A stretch of 42,035 bases of DNA, taken from contig KN883297.1 in assembly GCA_000934455.1 (NCBI GenBank), positions 66,154-108,188 on the forward strand, given 5' to 3'. Positions 32,170 through 42,035 of this stretch are shown here, one piece after another. Made by a program: the position numbers and the translations under genes. Under the pieces are notes generated by a model, which saw nothing but the letters and a program-made list of their open reading frames with translations, was not told the origin of the DNA and did no database searches. This stretch comes from Apostichopus parvimensis (taxonomy: Eukaryota > Echinodermata > Holothuroidea > Aspidochirotida > Stichopodidae). The first letter of the stretch is position 1, and each line of letters begins with the position of its first letter.

Positions 32170-33111
32170 AATGGTAAAGAACTGGTCGCACAATATGCTA
32201 CACGGTTCTGAGTAGTTACTGATATGGCCTAGTCTAGTTTTCATTTCTTAAGAGGATAGTTCTGAGGAAAGTTTATTTTTGATTGATGAAAAGAGAACGT
32301 GTTCTATGCATCCAAGTGAAATTTGTATCTCTTTCATACATGCCGTTTTCAAGATATTGATAATTTAACTTTGTATGGGACCAGACTAGAAAGTGATCTT
32401 ACTTCTGGTCCCGCTGCCTCATTGCTATAACTATGTATTAAGAAATGTACTGTGATTTAATGGCAGAAAAATAAATAAACGAAATAATTAAAATTGTCAC
32501 AAATTGTACCATAAGTGATGTAGGAGCAGACAGGCGTGATGTCAGGGTTGCACACTGACTTTAAAATGTGTTTTGTTTTCTTTGTCACTGTATCTTTATA
32601 CCTTAGATAAGCTATAGTTCCAGTGTTGCTCAAGGGGGATGTAAACTTAACATTATGCCAATTACTGAGGCGTATGTTGAGATAAACTCACTCCAATTGT
32701 CAGTGTGCCTCTGTGACATCACACGTTCCCTATTAGTGAAACTAGTGTCAACGATACGTAGGAACAGGATGCAAACTCACCAGGTTGCTGAAATAGTTTC
32801 CATACTAATATTTGGGATCAACCAACAGCGTAAATAGCAGCGTAAATAGATCTCCAATTGAAATTTATGAACCTGTTGTTGAAAACAAAGAAACAAACCC
32901 AATTGGAAAAGAAACACATCTTGCTCTGTGAGGCTCCCATCAAGTTAACTGCCTTCATTCCACGTCCAGAAATTTGAGACTTAAACCCTTTTTAGTCTGA
33001 ATGGTACGCAGTCGGCTTTACATCTTTGGAAGCTTAATTAATTTCTTGTATTATATCTCTGCTTTCTTTGTCGATTCTTTTAGAACTGTTCAATGCCTTT
33101 CAATTTGAGAC
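32170..33111. other. Non-coding stretch, nothing recognised
   Basis: Short open frames only. No splice-bounded exon or repeat is convincing. Confidence 0.4.
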
Positions 33112-33183
33112 TTAGGGGAGAGGGGAGAGAGGAGAGGAGAGGAAAGAGGGGAAGAGGGGAAGAGAGGAAGAGGGGAGAGAGGG
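33112..33183. repeat. GA-rich simple repeat
   Basis: Irregular (GGGAGA/GGGGAAGA)n purine tract of about 72 bases. A strand-asymmetric purine run like this can adopt triplex structure. Confidence 0.9.
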
Positions 33184-34690
33184 AGTTTGCTGGAGGAAGC
33201 AGACCTTTGAGACAGCATTTTGCGTTGGGATGTAACTTGGATTACTCTGTCTGAGCCATCTAAATACTTACAAAATACTTTCACATATTTAGAAACCATC
33301 ATTCATAGTTAATTTTGCAAGTAACACATGTATATTGTAAAGAAATAATATAGAAAATATGTAAGTTTGCGTGATTCAGAACATTCCATAGTTAATATTG
33401 AGTTCAATATCTGCAGACTAACCTGAAATACGAATAGCACAGTGCATTAAAATTTGTCACATTTGTTCATTCTTCATCTTCTCGTTATGATAAACATTTT
33501 ACTTTCTTTTCTCCCCTATCATTTCTTCTCTCCATTTAGCAACTAATCAGAACGTTTTTTTCGAAGAAATGATCACAAAATATGTCAGACTGTTGTTATA
33601 CCGACCTTCTCCGACATCGATGGGAACTGAATTGAGAGTAATAGTGTGTATTTCATGTCTTAGGTTACATAATAACTATGTTTTCGTGTCCTAACAGATT
33701 TACGGAAATGTAATTGTCATTAATTAGACCCGAGTTACATGTCGTTGCTCTATTCCATACCATTATTTGTAAATACTTCGCCATTAACCGCATACTCCAG
33801 ATTTGCATAGCGACACATTCAGTAGCTTTAGTCTGTAGCCTGGTCACCCAGATACCCTTTTTAGTTATAAAAAACTGTGAACATAATGAACGGAACCACA
33901 ATAGCGCCGCCAGTTGAAGCAGATTTAGTGGGATATCAATAGCATCATCAATACCTAGTGCATACTGAGTGATTCTTTCACGATATAAACTAATACAGCA
34001 TGGGACCAATTAATAAATATGTTTGTTGAAGTGAAGGGGTGCAATGAAGGACCAGTTGTTATCGGCTACTTGTGGTAAAGAAGCGTTTTAAATTGACTCA
34101 CCTCAGATTGAGGGTTGGATCAAACGTGCGACATGTATCAGAAGATATTTAAAGGTCAAAGCTTCCCATCATTTTATAGTTATAATTAATGATAGCACTG
34201 TATATATGAAATAAAGATATTCACTTAAGCTAATAATTTGTATTACATTTTAAGAGCTATCATTTAGCGTCAGTTTGTTTGCAACTTTTAATACTCTAAC
34301 TTAGAAGTTCTTCATTTATTTATTTCATTTAATGAAATGACAAATTCGTGATCACTAAGTGGAACTTTGGAGATAACATTTCATTTAATTTTCCATTCTT
34401 GTCATGCTTTCAATTAAAGAGCAAAGTTAAAACATAAAGTCATTACTTATCTGCCTTTTTATTAGTATTTCTGTATAAAATATGTTTGATATATCGTATC
34501 AATGCATCGAACGCTATATGGCATTTCAGGTAAACATTGTATGATAATGATGATCCACTTATTAAGGACAGGGGTGCAACAACTTATAAGCAATGCGTAG
34601 CTAAGTATCCCCCCACCCCTTCCTCCCCACTGAAAGACATATTTAAAAAAAAACTAGTGAATAGTACCATTCATATTTATGTATATTACA
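33184..34690. other. Non-coding stretch, nothing recognised
   Basis: A minus-strand frame at 33665-34009 is open for 114 codons but shows no motif, start context or splice support. Confidence 0.4.
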
Positions 34691-34960
34691 ACCGATACAG
34701 TTGAAAATTCTGCATCAATGTTTCAAAAGTTACAAAATATGACATGTTGCAACTAGGAAAACACAATTTTACATTTTGTTTCTTAAAATCGAAAGAGAAT
34801 ACAAACCCCTACAGGTCTAGATAACAGTTGAATATTCTACATATCAATTTGTTTAAAAGGTATATTTTGTTATAAATAAGCAACTTCATTGTTACAAAAA
34901 GTTATCTCAAATCGAAGGGGAACACGGAACCCTCTCATGGGAAAAGTGTTGGCATTTCTT
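34690..34960. repeat. Weak ~130-bp tandem repeat
   Basis: Two diverged units (about 34696-34822 and 34823-34955) share 'cagttgaa(a/t)attct.cat', 'ttgttacaaaa' and 'aaatcgaa(a/g)(g/a)g(g/a)aacac'. A third, fainter unit may follow to about 35090. The region is preceded by a C-rich stretch at 34610-34630. Confidence 0.35.
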
Positions 34961-35573
34961 CAGCATTGTTCTAATATTTCCAAAATATAACACCATTTTG
35001 CATTTAATGGCACCATCTATTTTACAGAATTATTCAGAACATCTAAGTCTCCTTCCCCACCTTCCCCCGTTTCCCCCTCAGGTCAAAAACATTTACTAAC
35101 GTCAATTTTTGATAACCAGATAAAATAGTATGCCTTTTTGTCTATGTATTGTTGATGTGAAAGTCAAAAGTAGGTCAGTCCCCGGGAAAACTGTATAGAG
35201 TAAACAGCAAAGTTAAAGACACGACGAACGTTTTCCTTCATCGCGTGAAATACAAAGAATAATATTGCTTAGTCACTATACTTTATGTTGCATAACAATA
35301 CCCTGTATATCCGTTAGGATATATCGTTTCGTTCAATGCGATCCCGACAATTGATGTACCCAAGTGTTACTTCCTTTTGGGGGAAACTTCCACATTGTTT
35401 ATTCTGTGTCAAAGGTAGCATTGCATGCTACGGGAAAGCACGAGTTACTATAACACAGTGAGTGTCCCAGGGGTGTTGGCAACACAATAGACTAAGCATA
35501 CTTTATATACTTTGGTTGCAATAAACCTGAACTCGGTAAAAACCTATTATATTAGTCAGAACGCTGCAGTCTT
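34961..35573. other. Non-coding stretch, nothing recognised
   Basis: No coding or repeat structure beyond a possible third unit of the preceding repeat. Confidence 0.4.
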
Positions 35574-35668
35574 ACTAGTAGCTAACACTGGGTAGCTAAT
35601 ACTAGTAGCTAATAATAGTAGCTAATACAAGTAGCTAATACTAGTAGCTAATACTAGTAGCCAATACT
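35574..35668. repeat. 13-bp minisatellite, about seven units
   Basis: The unit ACTAGTAGCTAAT repeats about seven times with single-base variants (ACTGGGTAGCTAAT, AATAGTAGCTAAT, ACAAGTAGCTAAT). There is no spacer, so this is not a CRISPR-like array. Confidence 0.9.
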
Positions 35669-38526
35669 TGGATCAGAAGTTGCTGTAGTGTTGATGACGA
35701 CTGACCTGCAGTCCAAGAAAAAGTAATTGAAGTCGGTCAGTTGATTGTGTATGATCATTCCTTTTAGAGAAGTCTGGGATGCTATAAGCAGGTTTATTTT
35801 TATAAACATGTTCTTTTTAATAGTTTATGAGGCAGAATGAAGGAGACAGAATGTATTTGAATTAGGTTGAGAAAAATGGACTCCACTCCCTTCTCCTCCT
35901 CTGCAAAATACAAGTTCACCCGGGTATAACTCTGTCTATCATCGTCTAGAAGTGTTCCTCATATCAGATAAATGTTAGGTCTCAACTCCTTTATACAATG
36001 GAATTAAGTGGAGATGCCCACCTTAGTGTAGGCATTGTTGGTCATACTGAGACTGGAACACTTGACATTGGAATGCAACATAACTTTAAGATCGTTCTGG
36101 ATGTCAATCAGACAAGTTTCTTCCTTATCGGTAGAACTGTAATCAGCACACGAACTACCTGCCCCTTCAAAATTCACGTCTACAGAATTATGGACTTTAC
36201 ACTCTGAATAAACATCTCAATATCTTTCCATTGGTTGTTCCCTTTGAGAATGACCCTGACGCTGCTGATTAAACATATATAAATATATTGAAGAGGTCAG
36301 TATTTTGTTCATGCATGAAAAATTTGGTCAAATCACGTTCACATTTTACCAGTTTTACAGTTACGATATAGTTACGAATGATTTATTTTACACCATTTTT
36401 TCTTTCGGTTGGAGAAATGTAATGCATGTGATGAAAAGTGAACATGGGTAATTACGTGCATTTCAAATGTGGCGAGTAACATATATTGCGGTGAGTTTTG
36501 AAATATTGATCCAAGCAGTCAAATTGTGCATTACTTAAGATGGTGAATTCAGCTTTGGAAGAAGGTCAGTTTTACATAAATATATAGAAGGGATTTTTTA
36601 ATTAAATTTATTCAATTCTCCAATCGAATGAAGCAAATGAGATGTGAACAGGAACAGAACCTGATGAAATTTCATTGTTGTTATCACTGTTGCTATCATG
36701 GTAGTCGTGCCTGCTGCCGTCAGAATCGCTGATTGATTCCTGAAACCATCTTTTAAAGTTTCTCGTGGAAACTGATATGAAACAATTTATTATATCTAAC
36801 GTTAGCCGGTGGTAATGAAATCCACTGCTACTTGTTACATTTAAACGGCTAAGAAATACGTTAATAAACATTTTTTCTTCTTCTATGGTCCTCAGTAAGA
36901 TCAACATATCGAACCAGTAACATTTAAGTCCAAACTAATAGACAATATACGAAGTGAATTTTTAACATAGTTCAGCCTTTACCTTGTCAATAAATATGGT
37001 TATAGAGTCCTCCCAAAGCCAATAATTGTGCACCAAAGTAATTATTTTGCACCTAGTCAACAAACCCTAGTTGTAGCAAATACAAGCCAATTTTTAAATA
37101 TGCGCACTAAATTTTAAACATTTCTTAAATAATTACGAATAAAATCGTAATTTTTGCTACCAATATGGAGCCTACATTATGCAGAAGATGTCTTTTTTTA
37201 ACAAAAAATGGTTATTTCACAAAGATGGAACGACTTACAATATATACAAAGAGTGTCTGTTCTAATCTGTGTTACAAACGTTGGAGCTGTTGCCTTTTGG
37301 ATTATTACTCAACCGCATGTAGCAAAAGAGTTTTGGTTTCTCCCTGTACTGAACATACACAATATTTTTGTGTAACTGTTAGAAATGGGGCAAGCCCAAC
37401 AGCTCCGCCAGTGCGTGCTGTTGCATAATACTTTTCAAGTGGCAATGCCTATGTTTATTAACACTTTCTTGGAAGCTCTTTGTGTTCATTGTGATTTTTA
37501 GTTTTCTCAATCCTTTAGCCAACGTGGCGTACGCCGAAAAGTGCATTTCTTTTGACATTTCGTGATCCATATCGGGGGAATTGGGTGGTGGGGTGGACAA
37601 TGAAGTCAACGAACCTAAAGGTGAAATAGTCATGAGCAACTCACTAGTTTACACAACACAACGAGTTGGCCCTTGAAGAGAAAATGTGGCTACAATTTGC
37701 AGCTCTTTTTGGTTTTTCGGAGAATACATGGACCGGTTGAACCAGAGACCATTCTGTACAATGCTGTTCTGTAGCTTACCATACAAGATCAATATTTTGC
37801 ATGACGATTTGACAATTTGCTTTCACTATCATTAGACATGGGAAGGAATTGAATTGTTGGACAAATGTTGCTGTGGCGTTTGGTTCAGTTTTGTGTTAAA
37901 ACTACAGACTTCTTTTGGGTGACTTTTCTTAAAAATTATGGTACTACAGGGCGGTTCACAAAGATTTTTAGAATCATCAAACTTTGTATTGCATAATGTT
38001 GTTATCTCGATACTTCCAGAGTTTCAACACATGTTTGCAGCAGTTGCTTTGGTTGGATCCAACCCATAAGTAGCCAAACTGCCCTTTAACATAGATTGTC
38101 TCTTCTTGCCTAGTCCTAGTTATAATCAGTCTCCATTGCACTCATTGCTTTGTCAGGATGTACTAGTAAGCAGAGTGATAATGTATCAATAAACAAGTTT
38201 GTCCTAGCTACAAACTTGAAGCTTTTAGAAAATATTAGGAGCATAATTAATTGATTGAGCACAACGTTTTGGCAGTATTAAGCATCTTGCATTTGGGGCC
38301 AATGAAACAAACTGGAAATAGTTAGTATGACTTTGAGCATGACTGATACCAACATAAGGCTGTAGGTCCCAAAATCTCTTGTCTCTAGAAGACTATAATT
38401 AACCACTCAATGGTGGGGATGTCATCGCTGCAACGCGACTGTTTGTTGCCTACTTTAGTTGATTTATGTGATGGATCCTGAATATAAGCGTAAAGTTGGG
38501 GTTTGAGGGAATTGTGTCAGGGTTCT
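35669..38526. other. Mostly non-coding, with weak minus-strand exon candidates
   Basis: Two minus-strand open stretches look somewhat protein-like. One (37616-37379) follows TTCACCTTTAG and contains MHFSAYATLAKGLRKLK-like text. The other (about 36770-36608) follows a CTAAC branch-like site and CATATCAG, and encodes an Asp/Ser/Asn-rich tail whose TAA stop overlaps an AATAAA. Neither shows a known domain nor joins convincingly. A plus frame at 37165-37428 is the antisense shadow or chance. Confidence 0.2.
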
Positions 38527-38846
38527 TCATTCCTCTTCAATGTCTTCGTTGTCTAGTTTATCATTAGACAGAGTTAGTTCACATGTATTGTTACAGTTCC
38601 TGCTTTCACACTTGCAAAGATCAGTACAACGGATTTTGTTTTGTAGACAAGTGCAAGTTTTGGAATCACTGCAATTGTTTGGTCCCTTTGTGCAGGTGCT
38701 GGAGCAGTTGACCAGCTCCATTATACAATATGGCGCAGGAGGAAGATCCATCCAGTTGAATAATAGAGCCCCATCTTTAATTTTCCATCCATTTTGAACT
38801 AGAGAAGGTATATTAGAAGTTGGTTGAAGACTTCTCTTATTCAAAG
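38527..38846 (-). CDS. Terminal exon with tesmin/TSO1-like CXC domain, transposon-related tail
   Basis: The minus-strand exon begins after TTTTTATTTTCAG (exon from 38846) and ends at a TGA at 38527. The ~105 residues open with a NGWKIKDGALLFNWMDLPPAP block. A CXC-type zinc cluster follows (C.C spacing ending CTDLCKCESRNCNN), then an acidic tail ending DIEEE. The same layout, a GW...W block followed by a CXC cluster, ends the degenerate gene at 21489-26632, so the two are distant relatives. CXC domains bind DNA in tesmin/TSO1 proteins. This copy has no stop or frameshift and has an acceptor site, so it may be a spliced gene or a domesticated tail. Upstream exons were not found. Confidence 0.5.
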
Positions 38847-38849
38847 CTG

Positions 38850-40084
38850 AAAATAAAAAATTGAATAGAACATGTGCAAACTTCTTTTTTTTTGCTGGAA
38901 AAAATACAGTACCATATAACTGTACATGATTGGTATCATCAGAAAGTATCTCGGAATTGTCTTTCCAATGTTTCTTCTTTTGATGTAGAACCTTTTTGTT
39001 TGCAACAAATAATGATTTTTTTTATGATTATTATTTGCATGCTTGCATAATTACCATTAGTGTTCCTTGGTGACTTTGAAAAGCCAATCACTTTACAATT
39101 ATGGTTTTATGTCCATAATGATCCAGCAATGTGCTTGGTGCAATTTAAATACATGGTGTGTTATTCGACAGAGTCTCCGCGTCTCTCTCTTATTGTAGAA
39201 TAAGCAAATGTCAGGAAAAACATACCTCGACCGTGCTTGTTCAGGAGGAGTTGAACAATCTAATCATAGCAACTGTTTGTTTTTTGGGGCTGAAAACCTT
39301 CACTATCATTATGTACAGCAGGACTTGCTGGAAAGTCAATATAAGCAAAAAAGTGTTTCAATTCTTGTATGCAGTAATTTTACTGTGGGTTAATGTGTGA
39401 CTTAAAAATAATTTGCTCTTGTAGTTTATTTACATTTTATTAGACAAGCAGTCTTATCAAGTTACATGGGATTAAGGAAGGCAACTATGAATAATACTTG
39501 AAAAAGTAACAAGCCTAGCAGATGTTCCTTGCATTCTTGTGAAAAACTTACATTTTTTTTTCAAGTTTTACACATCCCGTTTATTACATTTACAGTAGCT
39601 GGCTAGCTTATGAGGTATTGGGCAGTTATATTAGTAGTTGGGTTATTCATTTGTGAAAAGTAACTTTGATACAAAAATACGCCAATATTGTGAGACTATT
39701 TTGCAAGAACAATGAGTTTTTCAGTCAAATTATTTCCGATCTACCAACAGCTGTTTACTGAACCTAGAACTGCAGTTAGCCTTATGAAATAACATTCTGT
39801 TATATACCACATTGTGGCGACATGTTTGTATCATGTTATGTCATGTTTATGAATTCCTTCTGAAAACTGTATGGCTTAGTCCTATTCTGTTGGTGGACTT
39901 GAACCACCTGCAAAATAAATGTGTAAAATACAGTTACTAAAAAACGAAATCAAGCACCATCACCATGTTAACTGGAGTTGGTAAAGTGTTAACATTTTTG
40001 TGAACACAATTAAGTAACTTTAAATACCAGGGTCTACAGTGTAAGCATTTTCACTTACAGTTACCCTACATACCTCACAACTTT
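38850..40084. other. Probable intron sequence, nothing recognised
   Basis: No coding signal on either strand beyond short chance frames near 39158-39400. Confidence 0.35.
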
Positions 40085-40580
40085 CCCTAACACAGAAAGC
40101 CTAGGCTAATGCCAGTATACTACATCTGCCTAATTTTGTGCATCCTCCAGTTTTTCGTCCCCTATATATAGCATTCCCAGCATACCCTTAGCAAGGAAAG
40201 CCTATGTGAAAAACACATTAGCATGCAGTGAATTCCTTCTCAAAACGTTTGTAATAATTACTGATAAAACTTAGTAAGCCTAGACTAGCCTATATCGTAT
40301 TGTAATGTTTTAATGGTGATCAACCATAGAATCACGGTAACACCATAATATGCAATTCAAAACTATTTGGTAAAATATCGTTGAATCAGAATCAAATTCG
40401 AGGCTTTGGTGACCGAACTTTGGTTACATTCAGTACTAGCTGGGAGTCGAAGTAGTCTATAGATGTAAAGCTTGTGCTAATTAGGCCTAACTGGGACCTA
40501 GGCATATGTGCTATCAAAAGATCAACGTCCTTGCCGTTGGATTGTTATATTAATGTACTAAGGCCTACTAGATGGGCGAA
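40085..40580. repeat. Second TAGGCCTA-type palindrome cluster
   Basis: Variants at about 40098, 40273, 40285, 40481 (perfect TAGGCCTA), 40497 and 40560. It resembles the cluster at 27020-27560 and, like it, lies on the 3' side of a possible minus-strand gene start. Confidence 0.4.
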
Positions 40581-40735
40581 AAAAAAGGAGTTTTGCCTTC
40601 GTTATACCTGTTTGGTCACACTTACAAAGATGTAGTAATTATGGGTAAGTTCTGTTCCTCGTCAATCTATTGATGCACCTTTCTACCCTCTGTTCGTCTG
40701 TAAACAGACTGTAGCAGACGGCATGATAACTTCCT

Positions 40736-40984
40736 TCATGTGGCAGTGGCAAGTTTGACAGGGAAATAACGTCGCAACTCTTTGGGAACAAAATTGGTTG
40801 CTATCTGATGTTGCTCACCGCTCAAAGACTGTAATTTAACGACGAAATCAAGAAATCTCGACCATGTGCTAGGGGTGGACTTGCGAAATTTGCTCTTTGG
40901 TTTGACATGAATGCAACCGTAGCATTTCAAGGCGTTGTTATATCCAGTAGGAACTGACTTGCTGGTAGTTCGACGTGCGTCACG
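40736..40984 (-). CDS. Unrecognised 83-codon open stretch, possible exon
   Basis: The minus strand is open from about 40984 to a TGA at 40736 and encodes a basic sequence with a CYGC pair and a PKELRRYFPVKL stretch. It has no ATG at a sensible place and no clear donor. Composition is less AT-rich than its surroundings. It could be an exon of the gene ending at 38527, but the stop codon argues against an internal exon. No function assigned. Confidence 0.2.
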   Translation of the reverse strand, partial: RDARRTTSKSVPTGYNNALKCYGCIHVKPKSKFRKSTPSTWSRFLDFVVKLQSLSGEQHQIATNFVPKELRRYFPVKLATAT

Positions 40985-42035
40985 AACTTAAAAAAAAATG
41001 GACAACTGATTGCTGCCTACTTGCAAAGAACCATTTTCAGTGGGAAAAAATACACCATTTTGATTGTAGGCTACCTATCAGTACTGAAAAAATACAACTT
41101 ACACCGACAAGATTGGACTCTAATGATGAGTTAGTGTAACGACGATTCACTCTGTATAGTCTACTTTTGTTCATGTCGCGTGTATAAATGTTTTGTATGT
41201 TCTGTCAGATAACACCGGATTTCCTAATAGTAAAAACAGATTTCTTACTAGTAGTGCAGCTGTAAATAGCCAATCACATGGACTGTTTTTTGTTTTTTAA
41301 TTAAATAACAGCGTGATACCCCCAAGGTTTATCCAAACAAAATATTTTTCTTACAACGCAACCATCACTTTCACGTATACAAACCGTAAGAGCCCACATA
41401 CTTACACCTACACACATACAATTCTTCACAATCCTGATGTATGGTGAATTAGAATATCTCATTTTCGTACACATTCCCTGTAGAGATTAAGAAAATAATT
41501 CAAATGTTGATGATACATAATGGTATGATGATTCTAAAACGTAACCTCTGGTACAAAATAGTTGAAACCGCTATTACGCATCACATATACCCGTAGACAT
41601 TTGATGGTGTAGTTCGCAAGCTCGTAACTAGTTTAATGTTCAGCTCATCCTAGCCAGACTTTCAGCACAGTATACTAATGTATAAATGTCTAGCCTTTGT
41701 GTTTTTCTAGCCTACTTTGAAGTTGAATTGACTGTTGTCAGACTTGCATATGATTTTGTTGGCGTACGAGGTACATTGATTTCAAAGTCATTCGGGGTTT
41801 TGTACGGTGACTGCCTTCGTCACTGCATTCTATTAACAAAATCTTTCAAAATGACGACCATTAGCTAACAGTGACCAAAACACCAAAGACTGATTTAATT
41901 GTCAAAAACTTTTAAGAATTCGACGTTCAAAGTTGTAACCAGCTGCATATCTAAATATATTCAAAACTCTGTAAATATAATCTCGTTTCTACTGATGTTT
42001 ACTTCATTGCGTACCTTGAACTCAAAGAAAAACTG
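40985..42035. other. Non-coding stretch to the window end
   Basis: No gene, repeat or RNA feature can be supported. Confidence 0.4.

Noticed and set aside
33665..34009. 114-codon minus-strand frame
   Set aside because: No recognisable motif, start context or splice sites. Its length is plausible by chance in 42 kb.
35574..35668. Possible CRISPR-like or regulatory array
   Set aside because: It is a spacerless 13-bp minisatellite in a eukaryotic genome.

Overview
The window is eukaryotic and AT-rich. It holds split genes with GT-AG introns, a large single-exon TRIM gene, a death-fold exon and many decayed LINEs and DNA transposons. It most resembles a marine deuterostome genome, probably an echinoderm and possibly a sea cucumber. 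That assignment is inference. It rests on the TRIM and death-effector content, on dispersed GACCTTTGACC-type repeats, and on TAGGCCTA clusters near possible gene starts. Two assembly gaps (15385-16045 and 29730-30163) each start inside or next to a transposon.

Layout. Positions 1-3460 hold the last exons of a minus-strand multi-pass membrane protein (2372-3454), a second copy of its final exon cut by the window edge (1-122), and the tail of an L1/Tx1-like LINE. Positions 4237-6483 are an apparently intact minus-strand TRIM gene (RING, two B-boxes, coiled coil, unrecognised C-terminal domain). Positions 7280-9200 are a decayed CR1/Jockey-like LINE. Positions 9540-12500 are a decayed ~140-bp repeat field around one clean minus-strand exon for a death-effector-like domain (10287-10553). 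Positions 13330-15384 are an RTE/BovB-like LINE that runs into a gap.

Positions 18589-20262 carry two successive tandem duplications. Positions 21489-26632 (minus) are the most unusual object: a ~5.1-kb intronless, transposon-like gene. It has an N-terminal Cys-rich region, a conserved central block, a stretch whose acidic motifs resemble a FEN1/XPG-type nuclease, and a terminal tesmin/TSO1-like CXC cluster. The first ~740 codons are open. The rest carries at least five in-frame stops and several frameshifts. A promoter-like region with a clean splice donor lies upstream (27775-28085). A second, spliced exon with the same kind of CXC tail lies at 38527-38846.

Positions 29495-32169 are an inverted copy of 951-1661. 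Comparing the two gives natural empty and filled sites. The second copy has gained a hAT-like MITE with an 8-bp target duplication (GTTCCAAT) and a separate 1.3-kb insertion with a 9-bp target duplication (ATCCGGTGA), which itself contains another MITE of the same family. A fragment resembling the end of a Maverick/Polinton-type DNA polymerase B lies beside this copy (29075-29458). The rest, to 42035, is mostly non-coding with simple repeats and a few weak exon candidates.

The host genes (TRIM, death-effector exon, membrane protein) lie as unrelated neighbours on one strand. I see no evidence that they form a pathway together.
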